A stretch of DNA of 64,000 nt from Pseudomonas cavernicola (GCF_003596405.1 NZ_QYUR01000002.1:1318501-1382500); one strand, 5' to 3'. Shown: positions 16,092 to 22,910, numbered from the stretch's first letter. Translations and numbers: made by a program. Notes: generated by a model not told the origin, from the letters alone.

Positions 16092-16538
16092 ATGGCGGGA
16101 AATACTGTTCGTCTGCACCGAGTACTGCACGCACCGCCGGAGCGGGTGTATCGCGCATTCCTTACCGCCGAGGCACTGGCGAAGTGGATTCCACCAAATG
16201 GCTTTACCGCTACCGTCCATCACATGGAGCCCAGGGTTGGTGGAACATTCAAAATGTCATTCACAAACTTCACCACCCAGCAGAGCCATTCTTTTGGTGG
16301 TGAGTACCTTGAACTGGTTCCAAACGAGTTACTTCGCTACACCGACAAATTTGACGACCCAAATCTTCCTGGCGTCATGCAGGTCACGGTTGCGCTGAAG
16401 GCAGTTTCCTGCGGCACCGACTTGAGCATTGTGCAGGAAGGTATTCCCGACGTAATTCCGGTTGAAATGTGCTATCTCGGGTGGCAGGAGTCGCTAGTTC
16501 TGCTCGCAAAGCTCGTTGAGCCTGAAATTCAGCAGTAA
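16092..16538 (+). CDS. SRPBCC/AHSA1-family protein in a gene cassette
   Basis: 148 aa with the START-like AHSA1 layout: RVLHAPPERVYRAFLTAEAL at the N-terminus, KWIPPNGF, then VGGTFKMSF, and a C-terminal helix GWQESLVLLAKLVEPE. The family forms a helix-grip cavity for hydrophobic ligands; known members are ATPase activators, cyclases or of unknown role. AAAGGGGAGAATCATC upstream supplies the ribosome site. Complete attC 2 follows 14 nt after the stop. Such proteins have been found in integron cassettes, but no phenotype can be assigned. Confidence 0.88.
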   Translation: MAGNTVRLHRVLHAPPERVYRAFLTAEALAKWIPPNGFTATVHHMEPRVGGTFKMSFTNFTTQQSHSFGGEYLELVPNELLRYTDKFDDPNLPGVMQVTVALKAVSCGTDLSIVQEGIPDVIPVEMCYLGWQESLVLLAKLVEPEIQQ

Positions 16539-16551
16539 TGGGTGCGTCGGC

Positions 16552-16614
16552 GCCCAACAATTCGTTGAAGGCCGACGGTCCTGACGGCCCGCGGCCTTAA
16601 CTCAAACGTTAGGC
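16552..16614 (+). other. attC recombination site 2
   Basis: R'' GCCCAAC and R' GTTAGGC, 63 bp apart end to end, with an internal stem of AAGGCCG pairing with CGGCCTT. It sits between the SRPBCC and DUF4287 cassettes. Confidence 0.88.
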
Positions 16615-16632
16615 AGAAATGGAGTTCGCATC

Positions 16633-16851
16633 ATGACCGAAGATACAAAAATAAAAGGACCAGCGTCGTACTTCCCTTCAATTGAAAAGAAGTATGGGCA
16701 CCCAATAACCCACTGGCTAAATCTGCTGGAAACAGTAAGCGGCAAGAAGCATATGGAAATGGTGACCTGGCTCAAAACTGTATACGGTATGGGTCATGGT
16801 CACGCTAACGCTTTAGTTGCGCATTATCTAGCCACTGCTAAAAGCGCCTAA
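16633..16851 (+). CDS. DUF4287-domain small cassette protein
   Basis: 72 aa. It matches the DUF4287 pattern: ASYFPSIEKKYGHPITHW, KKHMEMVTWLKTVYGMGHGH, NALVAHYLA. Proteins of this type are small helical domains of unknown function, sometimes fused to DUF5655. It starts 18 nt after attC 2, and its stop codon overlaps the R'' core of attC 3, the compact cassette arrangement. Confidence 0.88.
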   Translation: MTEDTKIKGPASYFPSIEKKYGHPITHWLNLLETVSGKKHMEMVTWLKTVYGMGHGHANALVAHYLATAKSA

Positions 16852-16916
16852 CAATGCGCAAATCGTTCGCTTCGCTCACTGGGACCGGCGCCGGCCCCTT
16901 AGCTTAAGTACGGAGC
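16846..16916 (+). other. attC recombination site 3 with degenerate right core
   Basis: R'' GCCTAAC, then AAATCGTTCG CTTCGCTCAC as in attC 1, a GGCGCC tip and CCCCTTAGCTTAAG. The right core, aligned to attC 1, reads ACGGAGC instead of GTTGGGC, so the invariant GTT is lost. The site is probably inactive, which would lock the flanking cassettes together. Confidence 0.8.
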
Positions 16917-16924
16917 GCCAGATT

Positions 16925-17527
16925 ATGAGCCGCCGAAGAACACCCATTACCAAGGAGCTGCCTAAGGGCTTCGCGAACGATACGTACCGCAAGGCCTGCG
17001 CGGAGCCCTTTCCGTGGCTTGTCAAGGCAAGGGAGATGCGGCGAGCCGCCGATCTCGTCTGGGCTCAGTTCTCCTCTGAACTAACGGCATTCGCATCGGG
17101 TGGCGATGACAGTGGGGAACCGTTCACCGGTAGTGTTGCGGTGATGCTCTATGCCTTCGCCTTAGAAAACCTACTCAAGGCAGGCCTTGCGGCAAAGGGA
17201 GTAGCAGTCGGTCCGAACGGCAACTTTGCTCTCAAGTCGCACAAACTCGAAGACCTTGCGGATGATCTTGCTCTCACTCTTGAGCCAGACGAAAGAGAAC
17301 TCATGGAGAGGCTCGAGCACTTTCTTGAATGGGCCGGGCGCTATCCGATTCCGCTTCTTGCCGAGGCGCTCTACCCTCGTGCCATGCTTGATGGTAGTAA
17401 GGCAGCCATGTATGGTCTTTCGAGCGGCGATCGAGTGCGAGTTGACGCTCTACTCGCCAAAGTCCATGCAACCCTACCAACAGAAGAGGAAGCGCTGGTT
17501 CGGTATGTGCGAACGATCGGCGCCTAA
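16925..17527 (+). CDS. Cassette-borne hypothetical protein, possibly HEPN-like
   Basis: 200 aa from the ATG at 16925 with GGAG 10 nt upstream. I do not recognise a named family. Residues about 70-90 (VAVMLYAFALENLLKAGLAA) resemble the membrane-like helix of HEPN-type all-helical domains, followed by a Lys/His segment (ALKSHKLEDLADDLAL), a spacing seen in HEPN proteins. No R-x4-6-H nuclease motif is evident. It ends at attC 4, overlapping it by the stop codon. Confidence 0.75.
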   Translation: MSRRRTPITKELPKGFANDTYRKACAEPFPWLVKAREMRRAADLVWAQFSSELTAFASGGDDSGEPFTGSVAVMLYAFALENLLKAGLAAKGVAVGPNGNFALKSHKLEDLADDLALTLEPDERELMERLEHFLEWAGRYPIPLLAEALYPRAMLDGSKAAMYGLSSGDRVRVDALLAKVHATLPTEEEALVRYVRTIGA

Positions 17528-17599
17528 CCCCTCCATCGAGCGAACAGCCATAGGCGGGCTTCGCCTACCCGCGTCTGCCGCTCATGTCGAAAGTTAGGC
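17522..17599 (+). other. attC recombination site 4 (ATCGAGCGAAC type)
   Basis: R'' GCCTAAC and R' GTTAGGC bound 78 bp. The left part CCCTCCATCGAGCGAAC differs from the Pseudomonas-type attC sites and resembles sites I associate with Xanthomonas-like arrays. The central GTAGGCGAAGCC-type stem is strong (GGCGGGCTTCGCC). Confidence 0.85.
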
Positions 17600-17601
17600 C
17601 T

Positions 17602-18567
17602 ATGAAACGACACTCGGAGCACTCGCCTATTCTTGAAGTCGACGCGTCCGGCTTTGCCACGCAGGTTGGCACAACGTCGGCCTTCACAACTGTCGATAGC
17701 TCACCGTATGCCGGCATCAAGGCGAGGGCATTGTCCCTTGTTGATGTAATCAAGTCCCACGGGCTGAACCCGAGGAAGAGTCAATCGCTGCAGCAGCTCA
17801 TCGATATGACGGTTGCAATGTCGGATTCGTGGGACAGTGGCTCCAAAGAGGATGTCACCTTCGCGCAGTTGCTGGCTGCAGCTCAAGTCGAACGAATTTC
17901 CACGGCAGTGCTGTCGGCAGCGCGCTGTGAAGCACCGAGTAGCACCTTGCGAAGCCTGTTGACGGGAAGCCTCGACCTCCTTGGTCGCGAACAATCGAAG
18001 GCGAAAGATACGCTCTGGGAACTTGAACTACTCCGGATCCTCGTCGGCCACAAGATCGACGCAAGACTGGACGAGCCTGATCTCTCAGTTCGCTTCTCCG
18101 GTGCACCCGTGGGGTTCGCCTGCAAGAAGATCTACTCCGAAGGCAACGTTTCAAAGGTTCTCTCAAACGCCGTGGCGCAGATCGAACGGGAGGGTGAGTT
18201 CGGAATCATTGCCCTCAATCTCGATGACCTGCTGCCTGAGAATGCGATCTTGAAAGCGCCCACGCTGGCGGTCATGTCGTCAATGCTGGAGGAAAGAAAC
18301 AACGCATTTCTTCGGGCCCATGAACGCCACCTACGCAAATACCTGACTCCGGGCCGCGCAATATCCGCTCTGGTTTCCTGTGCCGCTATCGCAGACGTGG
18401 AGAATGCGGAGAATAGATTCATGAATGCGAGGCAAACCACTCTGTGGCAGATACCAGGGATACCGGACGCGAAGGCTGAGCAAATGAATCAATTCCTTGC
18501 TGCCATGAGCGCTCGGCATAGGCCTAACCCTTCCATCGAGCGAACGTTCAAAAGGCCGCGCGACTAA
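17602..18567 (+). CDS. Cassette-borne protein with a possible PD-(D/E)XK-like core
   Basis: 321 aa from the ATG at 17602, only 2 nt after attC 4 and without a clear ribosome site; an ATG at 17584 lies inside attC. The middle (LWELELLRILVGHKIDARLD, EPDLSVRFSGAPVGFACKKI, VSKVLSNAVAQIEREGEFGI) has the E / D / x-x-K order of restriction-like nucleases, but the usual Glu before the Lys is Cys (Ala-Cys-Lys-Lys), so activity is doubtful. The last 14 residues (RPNPSIERTFKRPRD) are encoded by attC 5, so the original stop may be lost. The function is unknown. Confidence 0.75.
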   Translation: MKRHSEHSPILEVDASGFATQVGTTSAFTTVDSSPYAGIKARALSLVDVIKSHGLNPRKSQSLQQLIDMTVAMSDSWDSGSKEDVTFAQLLAAAQVERISTAVLSAARCEAPSSTLRSLLTGSLDLLGREQSKAKDTLWELELLRILVGHKIDARLDEPDLSVRFSGAPVGFACKKIYSEGNVSKVLSNAVAQIEREGEFGIIALNLDDLLPENAILKAPTLAVMSSMLEERNNAFLRAHERHLRKYLTPGRAISALVSCAAIADVENAENRFMNARQTTLWQIPGIPDAKAEQMNQFLAAMSARHRPNPSIERTFKRPRD

Positions 18568-18570
18568 CCG
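18532..18570 (+). other. Truncated attC site 5
   Basis: Left half only: GCCTAACCCTTCCATCGAG CGAACG, nearly identical to the left of attC 4. There is no GTTAGGC partner; instead the text runs directly into palindrome repeat B. It marks the end of the plus-strand array and also codes the C-terminus of the preceding ORF. Confidence 0.75.
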
Positions 18571-18618
18571 CAAAGGGTCGACTCCGGCCTGTCGCGAAAG
18601 GCAGAAGTCGACCCTTTG
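18571..18618. repeat. Palindrome-type repeat, copy B (perfect 13-bp arms)
   Basis: CAAAGGGTCGACT at 18571-18583 pairs perfectly with AGTCGACCCTTTG at 18606-18618. Inside, GGCCT pairs with AGGC around GTCGCGAA. It abuts truncated attC 5. The same text, degenerate, abuts truncated attC 7 on the other side of the 18.6-21.0 kb segment (copy C). Confidence 0.9.
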
Positions 18619-18665
18619 CAGACGGTCGAATCTGCCTACGAAATCAGGGGTGATTCACTGCTACC

Positions 18666-18992
18666 TCAACCGCCCCATATGCGCTCGCTGGTAAATGTCC
18701 TGACCCTGCCAAGTTGCGAATCGTAATAAACCTCGTCGCCACAGAAGATATCTTCTTCATGTGGGCCATATGCTTTGTCAATTTCGTCTTCAGCTCCTGG
18801 TTGGTTGTAGCCAAGGAAAAACGAGTCTTGAATAACGGCGGAAAGCGCAAATTTTTTATTAGGGCGCCTTTTTAAGTAAGACAGCAATTGCTCAGATGAC
18901 GAAAAATATCGTGGCGGGTCATTAGTGCCTATCGCCGAGCAATGTGTTAGCTTCACCTCAAAAAGTTGGCGACCACTGTATGTTAGTATCAT
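18666..18992 (-). CDS. Hypothetical protein, 108 aa
   Basis: Unrecognised. The start at 18992 has CAGGTGA 7-8 nt upstream, a good ribosome site. The sequence begins with beta-like MILTYSGRQLFEVKL, has an acidic middle (GAEDEIDKAYGPHEEDIF) and ends with a basic strand. The composition is AT-rich. It lies on the strand opposite to the cassettes at 15-18.5 kb. A small frameshifted gene (19040-19223) lies 47 bp upstream on the same strand, so the two probably form a pair. No attC follows it. Confidence 0.65.
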   Translation of the reverse strand: MILTYSGRQLFEVKLTHCSAIGTNDPPRYFSSSEQLLSYLKRRPNKKFALSAVIQDSFFLGYNQPGAEDEIDKAYGPHEEDIFCGDEVYYDSQLGRVRTFTSERIWGG

Positions 18993-19039
18993 TTCGATTC
19001 ACCTGATTTCTAAATTTTTCATTATTACTCACAGCTGAA

Positions 19040-19223
19040 TTAAAAACACTTCAGCAAGAGCCAGTTGTAATCCTCAATATCAGACATTGCTATAGGAGAG
19101 CTAAAAGCTTCCATTCCCATTCAGCGAGAAATAACCATAGCCCAAGTGCAGAAATTCCTGTGGTTCGATTGTAGTTTTCGTATCTACGTCGACAATCAGA
19201 TCGATATCAACGTAGTGAATCAT
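19040..19223 (-). pseudogene. Small gene with a strong ribosome site, probably frameshifted
   Basis: An ATG at 19223 is preceded by GGAGGTGAT at optimal spacing. The frame codes MIHYVDIDLIVDVDTKTTIE and ends after 40 residues at 19101. If one G is skipped near 19115, reading continues as SSPIAMSDIEDYNWLLLKCF to a TAA at 19040, giving about 60 residues. The continued frame looks natural, so either the gene carries a one-base insertion or the 40-aa product is real. The 108-aa gene follows 47 bp downstream. The function is unknown. The AT-rich stretch 19224-19426 otherwise holds nothing I can name. Confidence 0.5.
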
Positions 19224-19426
19224 ACAATCACCTCCGCATGTACACTCATGACTCAATCAAAAAGGTTAGTACATAGAAAATATGGCCAGAGATTGTTTCG
19301 CGATTATATATAAAGCAAATAGCTGTTTAGGTAGGCGCGAGACAACGGATGGAATTTTTAAGCGTCAGCATAAAAGCTCCGCATATCAGACTGAGTGAAA
19401 ACCTAGCAGTCTAAGGACGGCCTGAA

Positions 19427-19460
19427 GACAATGCCCGTATCGACCGATACGGGCATTGTC
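19427..19460. promoter_or_regulatory. Perfect 34-bp hairpin before the IS1182 remnant
   Basis: Arms GACAATGCCCGTATC and GATACGGGCATTGTC, 15 bp each, perfect, with loop GACC, ending 4 nt before the ATG of the transposase fragment. It could be the IS's own translational-control hairpin or a terminator; GTTT follows but no longer T run. Confidence 0.6.
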
Positions 19461-19464
19461 GTTT

Positions 19465-19581
19465 ATGCGCTACATCCACGGAGAGGGGCGCCAGCAGAGC
19501 AGCCTGTTTCCGCCGTTGTTGGACGAGCTGGTTCCCGAGGACCATCTGGTGCGGGTGGCCTGCTGTGAATTTTCGCAGTAG
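19465..19581 (+). pseudogene. IS1182-family transposase, N-terminal fragment
   Basis: 38 codons starting MRYIHGEGRQQSSLFPPLLD and continuing ELVPEDHLVRV, the usual N-terminus of IS1182-type transposases. It then becomes unrelated sequence and ends at TAG 19579. The rest of the gene is absent. It is not part of the same copy as the remnant at 1.2-1.6 kb as far as can be seen, since the covered parts differ and the strands are opposite. The gap 19582-19941 holds no gene, only a degenerate repeat near 19600-19650. Confidence 0.85.
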
Positions 19582-19941
19582 TAGCGCGCATTTGTATGTC
19601 CGATTCTGGCCGATTTCTGCCTGTCTTGACGGGCAGCAATCCAATTCAGCCAGTCATCAGTTGTTTTCGAGCCACTCATAGGCTTGGTATGGAAGAGAGT
19701 AAATCGCCTCACTCAACTGGCCAGCGGGTCAATGCGGCTGACCGTTACCTCGCCTGTCGAGGCATGCCAGGCAATTTCTTTGTTTTGGGCCAGAAGCCAT
19801 TCGCTCAAATCAATGCAGACGACCGGACAAATTTATTTTCAAAAAACGAAATGTTAGGAGGGCGTGGAGGCTGTTACTGCTGCTCATGCAGAAACGGTAG
19901 GTTTGTCTCCAAAATGAAATTGTACGCCAGGAGCGTCACAC

Positions 19942-20946
19942 ATGAATGCGTCCCCAACTGATCACACACCTGACCTCATGGCTGCGGCGGAGGACGTCCT
20001 CGTCGCCGAGCAATGGGCTTCCATCTCGTTGTTACAGCGCAGACTCAAGCTAGGCTACAGTGTTGCCCGTTCATTGATGGACGCACTCGAGAGAAACGGA
20101 GTGGTCAGTACCCTGCATGTCCATGGTTTTCGCACCCTTACCCCGACGTATATGAGGAAAACAGAGTCTGCACCGCAGATGTCAAGGCGTGAGAAATATA
20201 CTCGCAAGGTTTTTGAGACGGCACTTTTTCTCTGGGAGACTCACGAGGAAGACGGATATGGCGATACACGAGCCATTAATTTTCTCTCGCCCGCCGGAAG
20301 AGAGGCAGTAAAACAGCGCAACGCTGTATTTAAGGTGCTTGATGGCGCACCCAATGCGTCGCTGTTTAGTGCCGCTGGCGCGCTTGCTGGGTGGCTGCTA
20401 GAAAATTTTCTCCCAGCTGTGGAGTACGGGGATATCAAGGCTGAGCTTGCGACGTTGTGTGCTGCCCAAGAATGGAGATACCAAAAGGTCACGGATACCG
20501 AAGAAAAATTGGAACGGTCTTATCTTCGCCTCGCTAGATACATTCGACGGGTATTAACTGAAGAGGCTCCGCCGAACACAAATATATTTATATATTTCAT
20601 TTGGGATGGCTTCATTCCTAAAGGGCACGGAAAGAACGGTCCGGGTAGGGGGGAGCATGTGGTGCCACGAAAGTTTTTATTACACGCGGGTGTTGGGTTG
20701 TTCAAAGCAGGTTGGCCGATTGAGGGCGTGGCACGCGTGCTGAGGCACAGCCTGGCTATCGTACATATCACATTGGATGAAAGTAAATTTCTGGATGCCA
20801 GCAGGATAAACGGCGGCTTGGGGCTCAAAGAGCTGATGCCAGAGGGTTGGCGCATAGGTGTTGACTGTATATACGAGCGTCTCCACAAGGCCGGGATTGC
20901 TTTTGATCCGCCAGCGGAACACGATGTATGCACGTGTGCCTTGTAA
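19942..20946 (+). CDS. FtsK gamma-domain protein with unrecognised C-terminal domain
   Basis: 334 aa from the ATG at 19942, with AGGAGCG upstream. Residues about 10-60 match the FtsK gamma winged helix (AAEDVLVAEQWASISLLQRR, then LKLGYSVARSLMDALERNGV), the module that reads KOPS sequences in the chromosome translocase; the ATPase motor is absent. The C-terminal ~120 residues contain GRGEHVVPRKF, HSLAIVHIT and LMPEGWRIG. I associate this pattern with proteins of plasmids and ICEs; Glu-His-x-x-Pro hints at an HNH-like fold, unproven. It lies between the two cassette arrays and has no attC. Confidence 0.75.
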   Translation: MNASPTDHTPDLMAAAEDVLVAEQWASISLLQRRLKLGYSVARSLMDALERNGVVSTLHVHGFRTLTPTYMRKTESAPQMSRREKYTRKVFETALFLWETHEEDGYGDTRAINFLSPAGREAVKQRNAVFKVLDGAPNASLFSAAGALAGWLLENFLPAVEYGDIKAELATLCAAQEWRYQKVTDTEEKLERSYLRLARYIRRVLTEEAPPNTNIFIYFIWDGFIPKGHGKNGPGRGEHVVPRKFLLHAGVGLFKAGWPIEGVARVLRHSLAIVHITLDESKFLDASRINGGLGLKELMPEGWRIGVDCIYERLHKAGIAFDPPAEHDVCTCAL

Positions 20947-20984
20947 ATAATGAATCGCCACTCGTTTGCTAGACCTCGCTCCCG

Positions 20985-21040
20985 GCTGTTTTGGGTCGAC
21001 TGTCGTTTAATGCCACCGGCAGAAGTCCACCCTTTGCAGA
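20985..21040. repeat. Degenerate palindrome-type repeat, copy C
   Basis: TTTTGGGTCGACTGTCG and then CGGCAGAAGTCCACCCTTTG, an imperfect version of copy B in mirrored context: it lies directly beyond truncated attC 7. Confidence 0.65.
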
Positions 21041-21049
21041 CATTCATAA

Positions 21050-21074
21050 CGTCCTCTCGATTGAAGGGTTAGGT
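21050..21074 (-). other. Truncated attC site 7 of the minus-strand array
   Basis: On the minus strand, ACCTAACCCTTCAATCGAG follows the HNH gene and overlaps its stop, like the left halves of attC 4 and 5. No right half is present; repeat C follows. Confidence 0.65.
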
Positions 21075-21395
21075 GCCCGCATCGGTTTTGGGACTTGATA
21101 GTGCATTTCGCACAAGCTGAGAAACAGATTCTTCGTGTATGCCCTTACGCCAGCAGTACTTTGACTGAAGCCACAACTTTAGCTCCTTGGCTCCTTTGCT
21201 CGCATTGCAGGACATGCAGCACCTGGCGATGTTTCCGCGGGTAACGATTCTAGCGTCGTTGATGATGTGTTCCCAAGAGGGCTTGTTGCCACGAGTTTGT
21301 GCTGGAAGCAAAAAATCTACGCCGCAGTAAACACAGGCTGTATCTCGCGCCAACACCTCTTGTTCGAGCCAGTCCGGGATGTTCCATCTGTTCAC
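21069..21395 (-). CDS. HNH endonuclease-like cassette protein
   Basis: 108 aa from a GTG at 21395 with AAGGAGG 9 nt upstream, a strong site that supports the unusual start. HNH layout: Cys21-x-x-Cys24 (CVYC), His43 in WEHI, Asn46, and Cys60-x-x-Cys63 followed by NASKGAKEL. The zinc ribbon plus HNH core suggests a small nuclease, possibly a free-standing restriction-type or homing-type enzyme; the target is unknown. It starts just downstream of attC 6 read on the minus strand, so it is a cassette in an array inverted relative to 15-18.6 kb. Confidence 0.88.
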   Translation of the reverse strand: MNRWNIPDWLEQEVLARDTACVYCGVDFLLPAQTRGNKPSWEHIINDARIVTRGNIARCCMSCNASKGAKELKLWLQSKYCWRKGIHEESVSQLVRNALSSPKTDAGT

Positions 21396-21427
21396 AGTGA
21401 GCCTCCTTGCGGCATCTGTTACGAGGC

Positions 21428-21504
21428 GCCTAACGATCAGGTTAAGGGGCGGGCTTTAGCCCGTCCCAGTGAGCGCAACGAACGATTTGAACCAATTGTT
21501 ATAC
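21428..21504 (-). other. attC recombination site 6 (minus strand, Pseudomonas type)
   Basis: Read on the minus strand: R'' GTATAAC, then AAATCGTTCGTTGCGCTCAC TGGGACGGGC, a CTAAAG tip, CCCGCCCC and R' GTTAGGC. 77 bp. It aligns along its whole length with attC 1 in inverse orientation. It separates the protease cassette (upstream on the minus strand) from the HNH cassette. Confidence 0.9.
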
Positions 21505-21511
21505 GCTTTAG

Positions 21512-22348
21512 CTAAACAGTATCGGTAACGCCTTTTTTAGAGGCTGCAATTCTTCTATCGTTGTCGGCAGCAGCTTCGTTAAGTAGCTCCCGTATAGCAC
21601 TTACATGCCAAACTATCCCAAGGTCAGATTCGGAGTTTACTCGGCCTGAGTAGACCCCAAGAAACTCCCACACCTTATTTCCCGATAGCGTGCTGGAAGT
21701 TTTACCGTCTTTTGTAGACCTATAACCTGACGGGCGAAAGGCAATAACTGGTGAGCCTGATTGTCCCTGGCGTGTTCTACAATCAATTAAAAATACAGGC
21801 TTATCATGGTTTATTAGGCTTAGCTCCTGAGCCAAATAACCAGTAGCCCAAATAGGTAATTTTCCATAGGATGACAATCCAAATGGAAACCCAATGACAC
21901 TAATGTTTTCGGCTGGACTTATGACCAAATTAAAATTATCAAGATTAGTGTCAAAATAGTATGGGTACTTGGCTACATCACTGGCCCAGGTTAGATTGAG
22001 CGCCACAACATCTGCGCTTTCGCCTAATCTTGGGTGCTCAATCCAATATGGCGTTCCGTCATTCCGATACAGTGGAAGCTTTATTTTTACCCACTCTTTT
22101 CCAATATCTTCAAAATTTTCAATATTTTTGTGAAAGTGGATGACTATATTGTCGGGCACTGCTGCATGTGGAGATATGCATTTTCCTGTTTCTTGGTTTC
22201 GCCCGGTAACATTGTGTCTATTGGTAATTAGTGCGCAATGTGACTCCCTGTCGTTGGCTGCTAAAAATGCAGTTCCAGAGCTAAGTAGTGTCTCTCCAAA
22301 ATACATTTCTATATACAGGGATTTCGCGGTGGGGATTTCGATTTCCAT
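21512..22348 (-). CDS. Trypsin-like serine protease in a gene cassette
   Basis: 278 aa from the ATG at 22348; the frame is open to 22684, but the upstream part crosses a cassette boundary (GTTATAC at 22452-22458) and looks non-coding. A further ATG at 22423 is possible. The chymotrypsin-fold triad is visible: His45 in ITNRHN, Asp113 in SADVVAL, Ser197 in GQSGSP. There is no signal peptide or PDZ domain, so it is probably cytoplasmic, unlike HtrA. Cytoplasmic trypsin-like proteins occur in some defence systems, but here the gene stands alone. It ends 7 nt before attC 6. Confidence 0.87.
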   Translation of the reverse strand: MEIEIPTAKSLYIEMYFGETLLSSGTAFLAANDRESHCALITNRHNVTGRNQETGKCISPHAAVPDNIVIHFHKNIENFEDIGKEWVKIKLPLYRNDGTPYWIEHPRLGESADVVALNLTWASDVAKYPYYFDTNLDNFNLVISPAENISVIGFPFGLSSYGKLPIWATGYLAQELSLINHDKPVFLIDCRTRQGQSGSPVIAFRPSGYRSTKDGKTSSTLSGNKVWEFLGVYSGRVNSESDLGIVWHVSAIRELLNEAAADNDRRIAASKKGVTDTV

Positions 22349-22451
22349 ATTGCGCTCTGATGATCGCTTGATTTTGATGTGTCGTATGGGGAAGCGTATA
22401 ACTACTATTAGAGGACATGCCATGTCGCGTTTCTTGTCGTGATGGCGCGTC

Positions 22452-22458
22452 GTATAAC
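22452..22458 (-). other. Right core of a decayed attC bounding the protease cassette
   Basis: GTTATAC on the minus strand, identical to the inverse of R'' in attC 6. The left half of the site cannot be found upstream. The direct repeat ACGACAAGAAACG occurs on both sides of it. The gap 22459-22706 contains only palindrome-type repeat E (about 22615-22682). Confidence 0.45.
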
Positions 22459-22706
22459 GTTTCTTGTCGTCCTGTAAGTCCTCGTCTAGCTTAGAGGTGG
22501 TCGCGGCAAACGCGACATCGCCCAGAGAGAAACACGACAATGGTGACGGCAAGCCCTGCGGCCTTCTAGATTCGAAAGCAGCGTCGGTGACGCTACCCAT
22601 TTGCCTTCTCTGTGTCCACCGTCCGCTCCTGGCCGGTAGCTGCCTGTCACGATGGACTGCAATCGACCCACTGCGGTCGTTCAATTCGAAAGTTACCTGC
22701 CTTCGT

Positions 22707-22910
22707 CTATGAGCGCTTGGCCCCCAGCCCGTTTACAAGCGGAAGTCTATGGGGAATGATCTTCGTTGATTTGAGCAGATCAGATTTATGTAAAGCTCTT
22801 TTATCAATAGCTGCGCCGCCATAATACAATAGGGGCTCTAACGTCCAGGGAACTTCTCGGAGACCATAGTGAACGCCGGGGAATGTAAGGTCTGGGATTT
22901 TGGTTCGCAT
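22707..22910 (-). pseudogene. Truncated gene downstream of the island recombinase
   Basis: 67 codons from the ATG at 22910 (MRTKIPDLTFPGVHYGLREV, LEPLLYYGGAAID). It begins 24 nt after the recombinase stop on the same strand, so it was the next gene of that operon. It ends abruptly at 22707 where the repeat/cassette region begins. I do not recognise the sequence. Because comM islands and similar elements often encode several recombination proteins in a row, it may be the start of a second such gene; this is inference. Confidence 0.5.

Noticed and set aside
15328..22458. CRISPR array
   Set aside because: The repeated units are attC sites and palindromes of differing length and sequence, not regularly spaced direct repeats, and no cas genes are present.
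22349..22684. N-terminal extension of the protease ORF
   Set aside because: Crosses a GTTATAC cassette boundary and reads repeat E; the protease fold begins at MEIEIPTAK.
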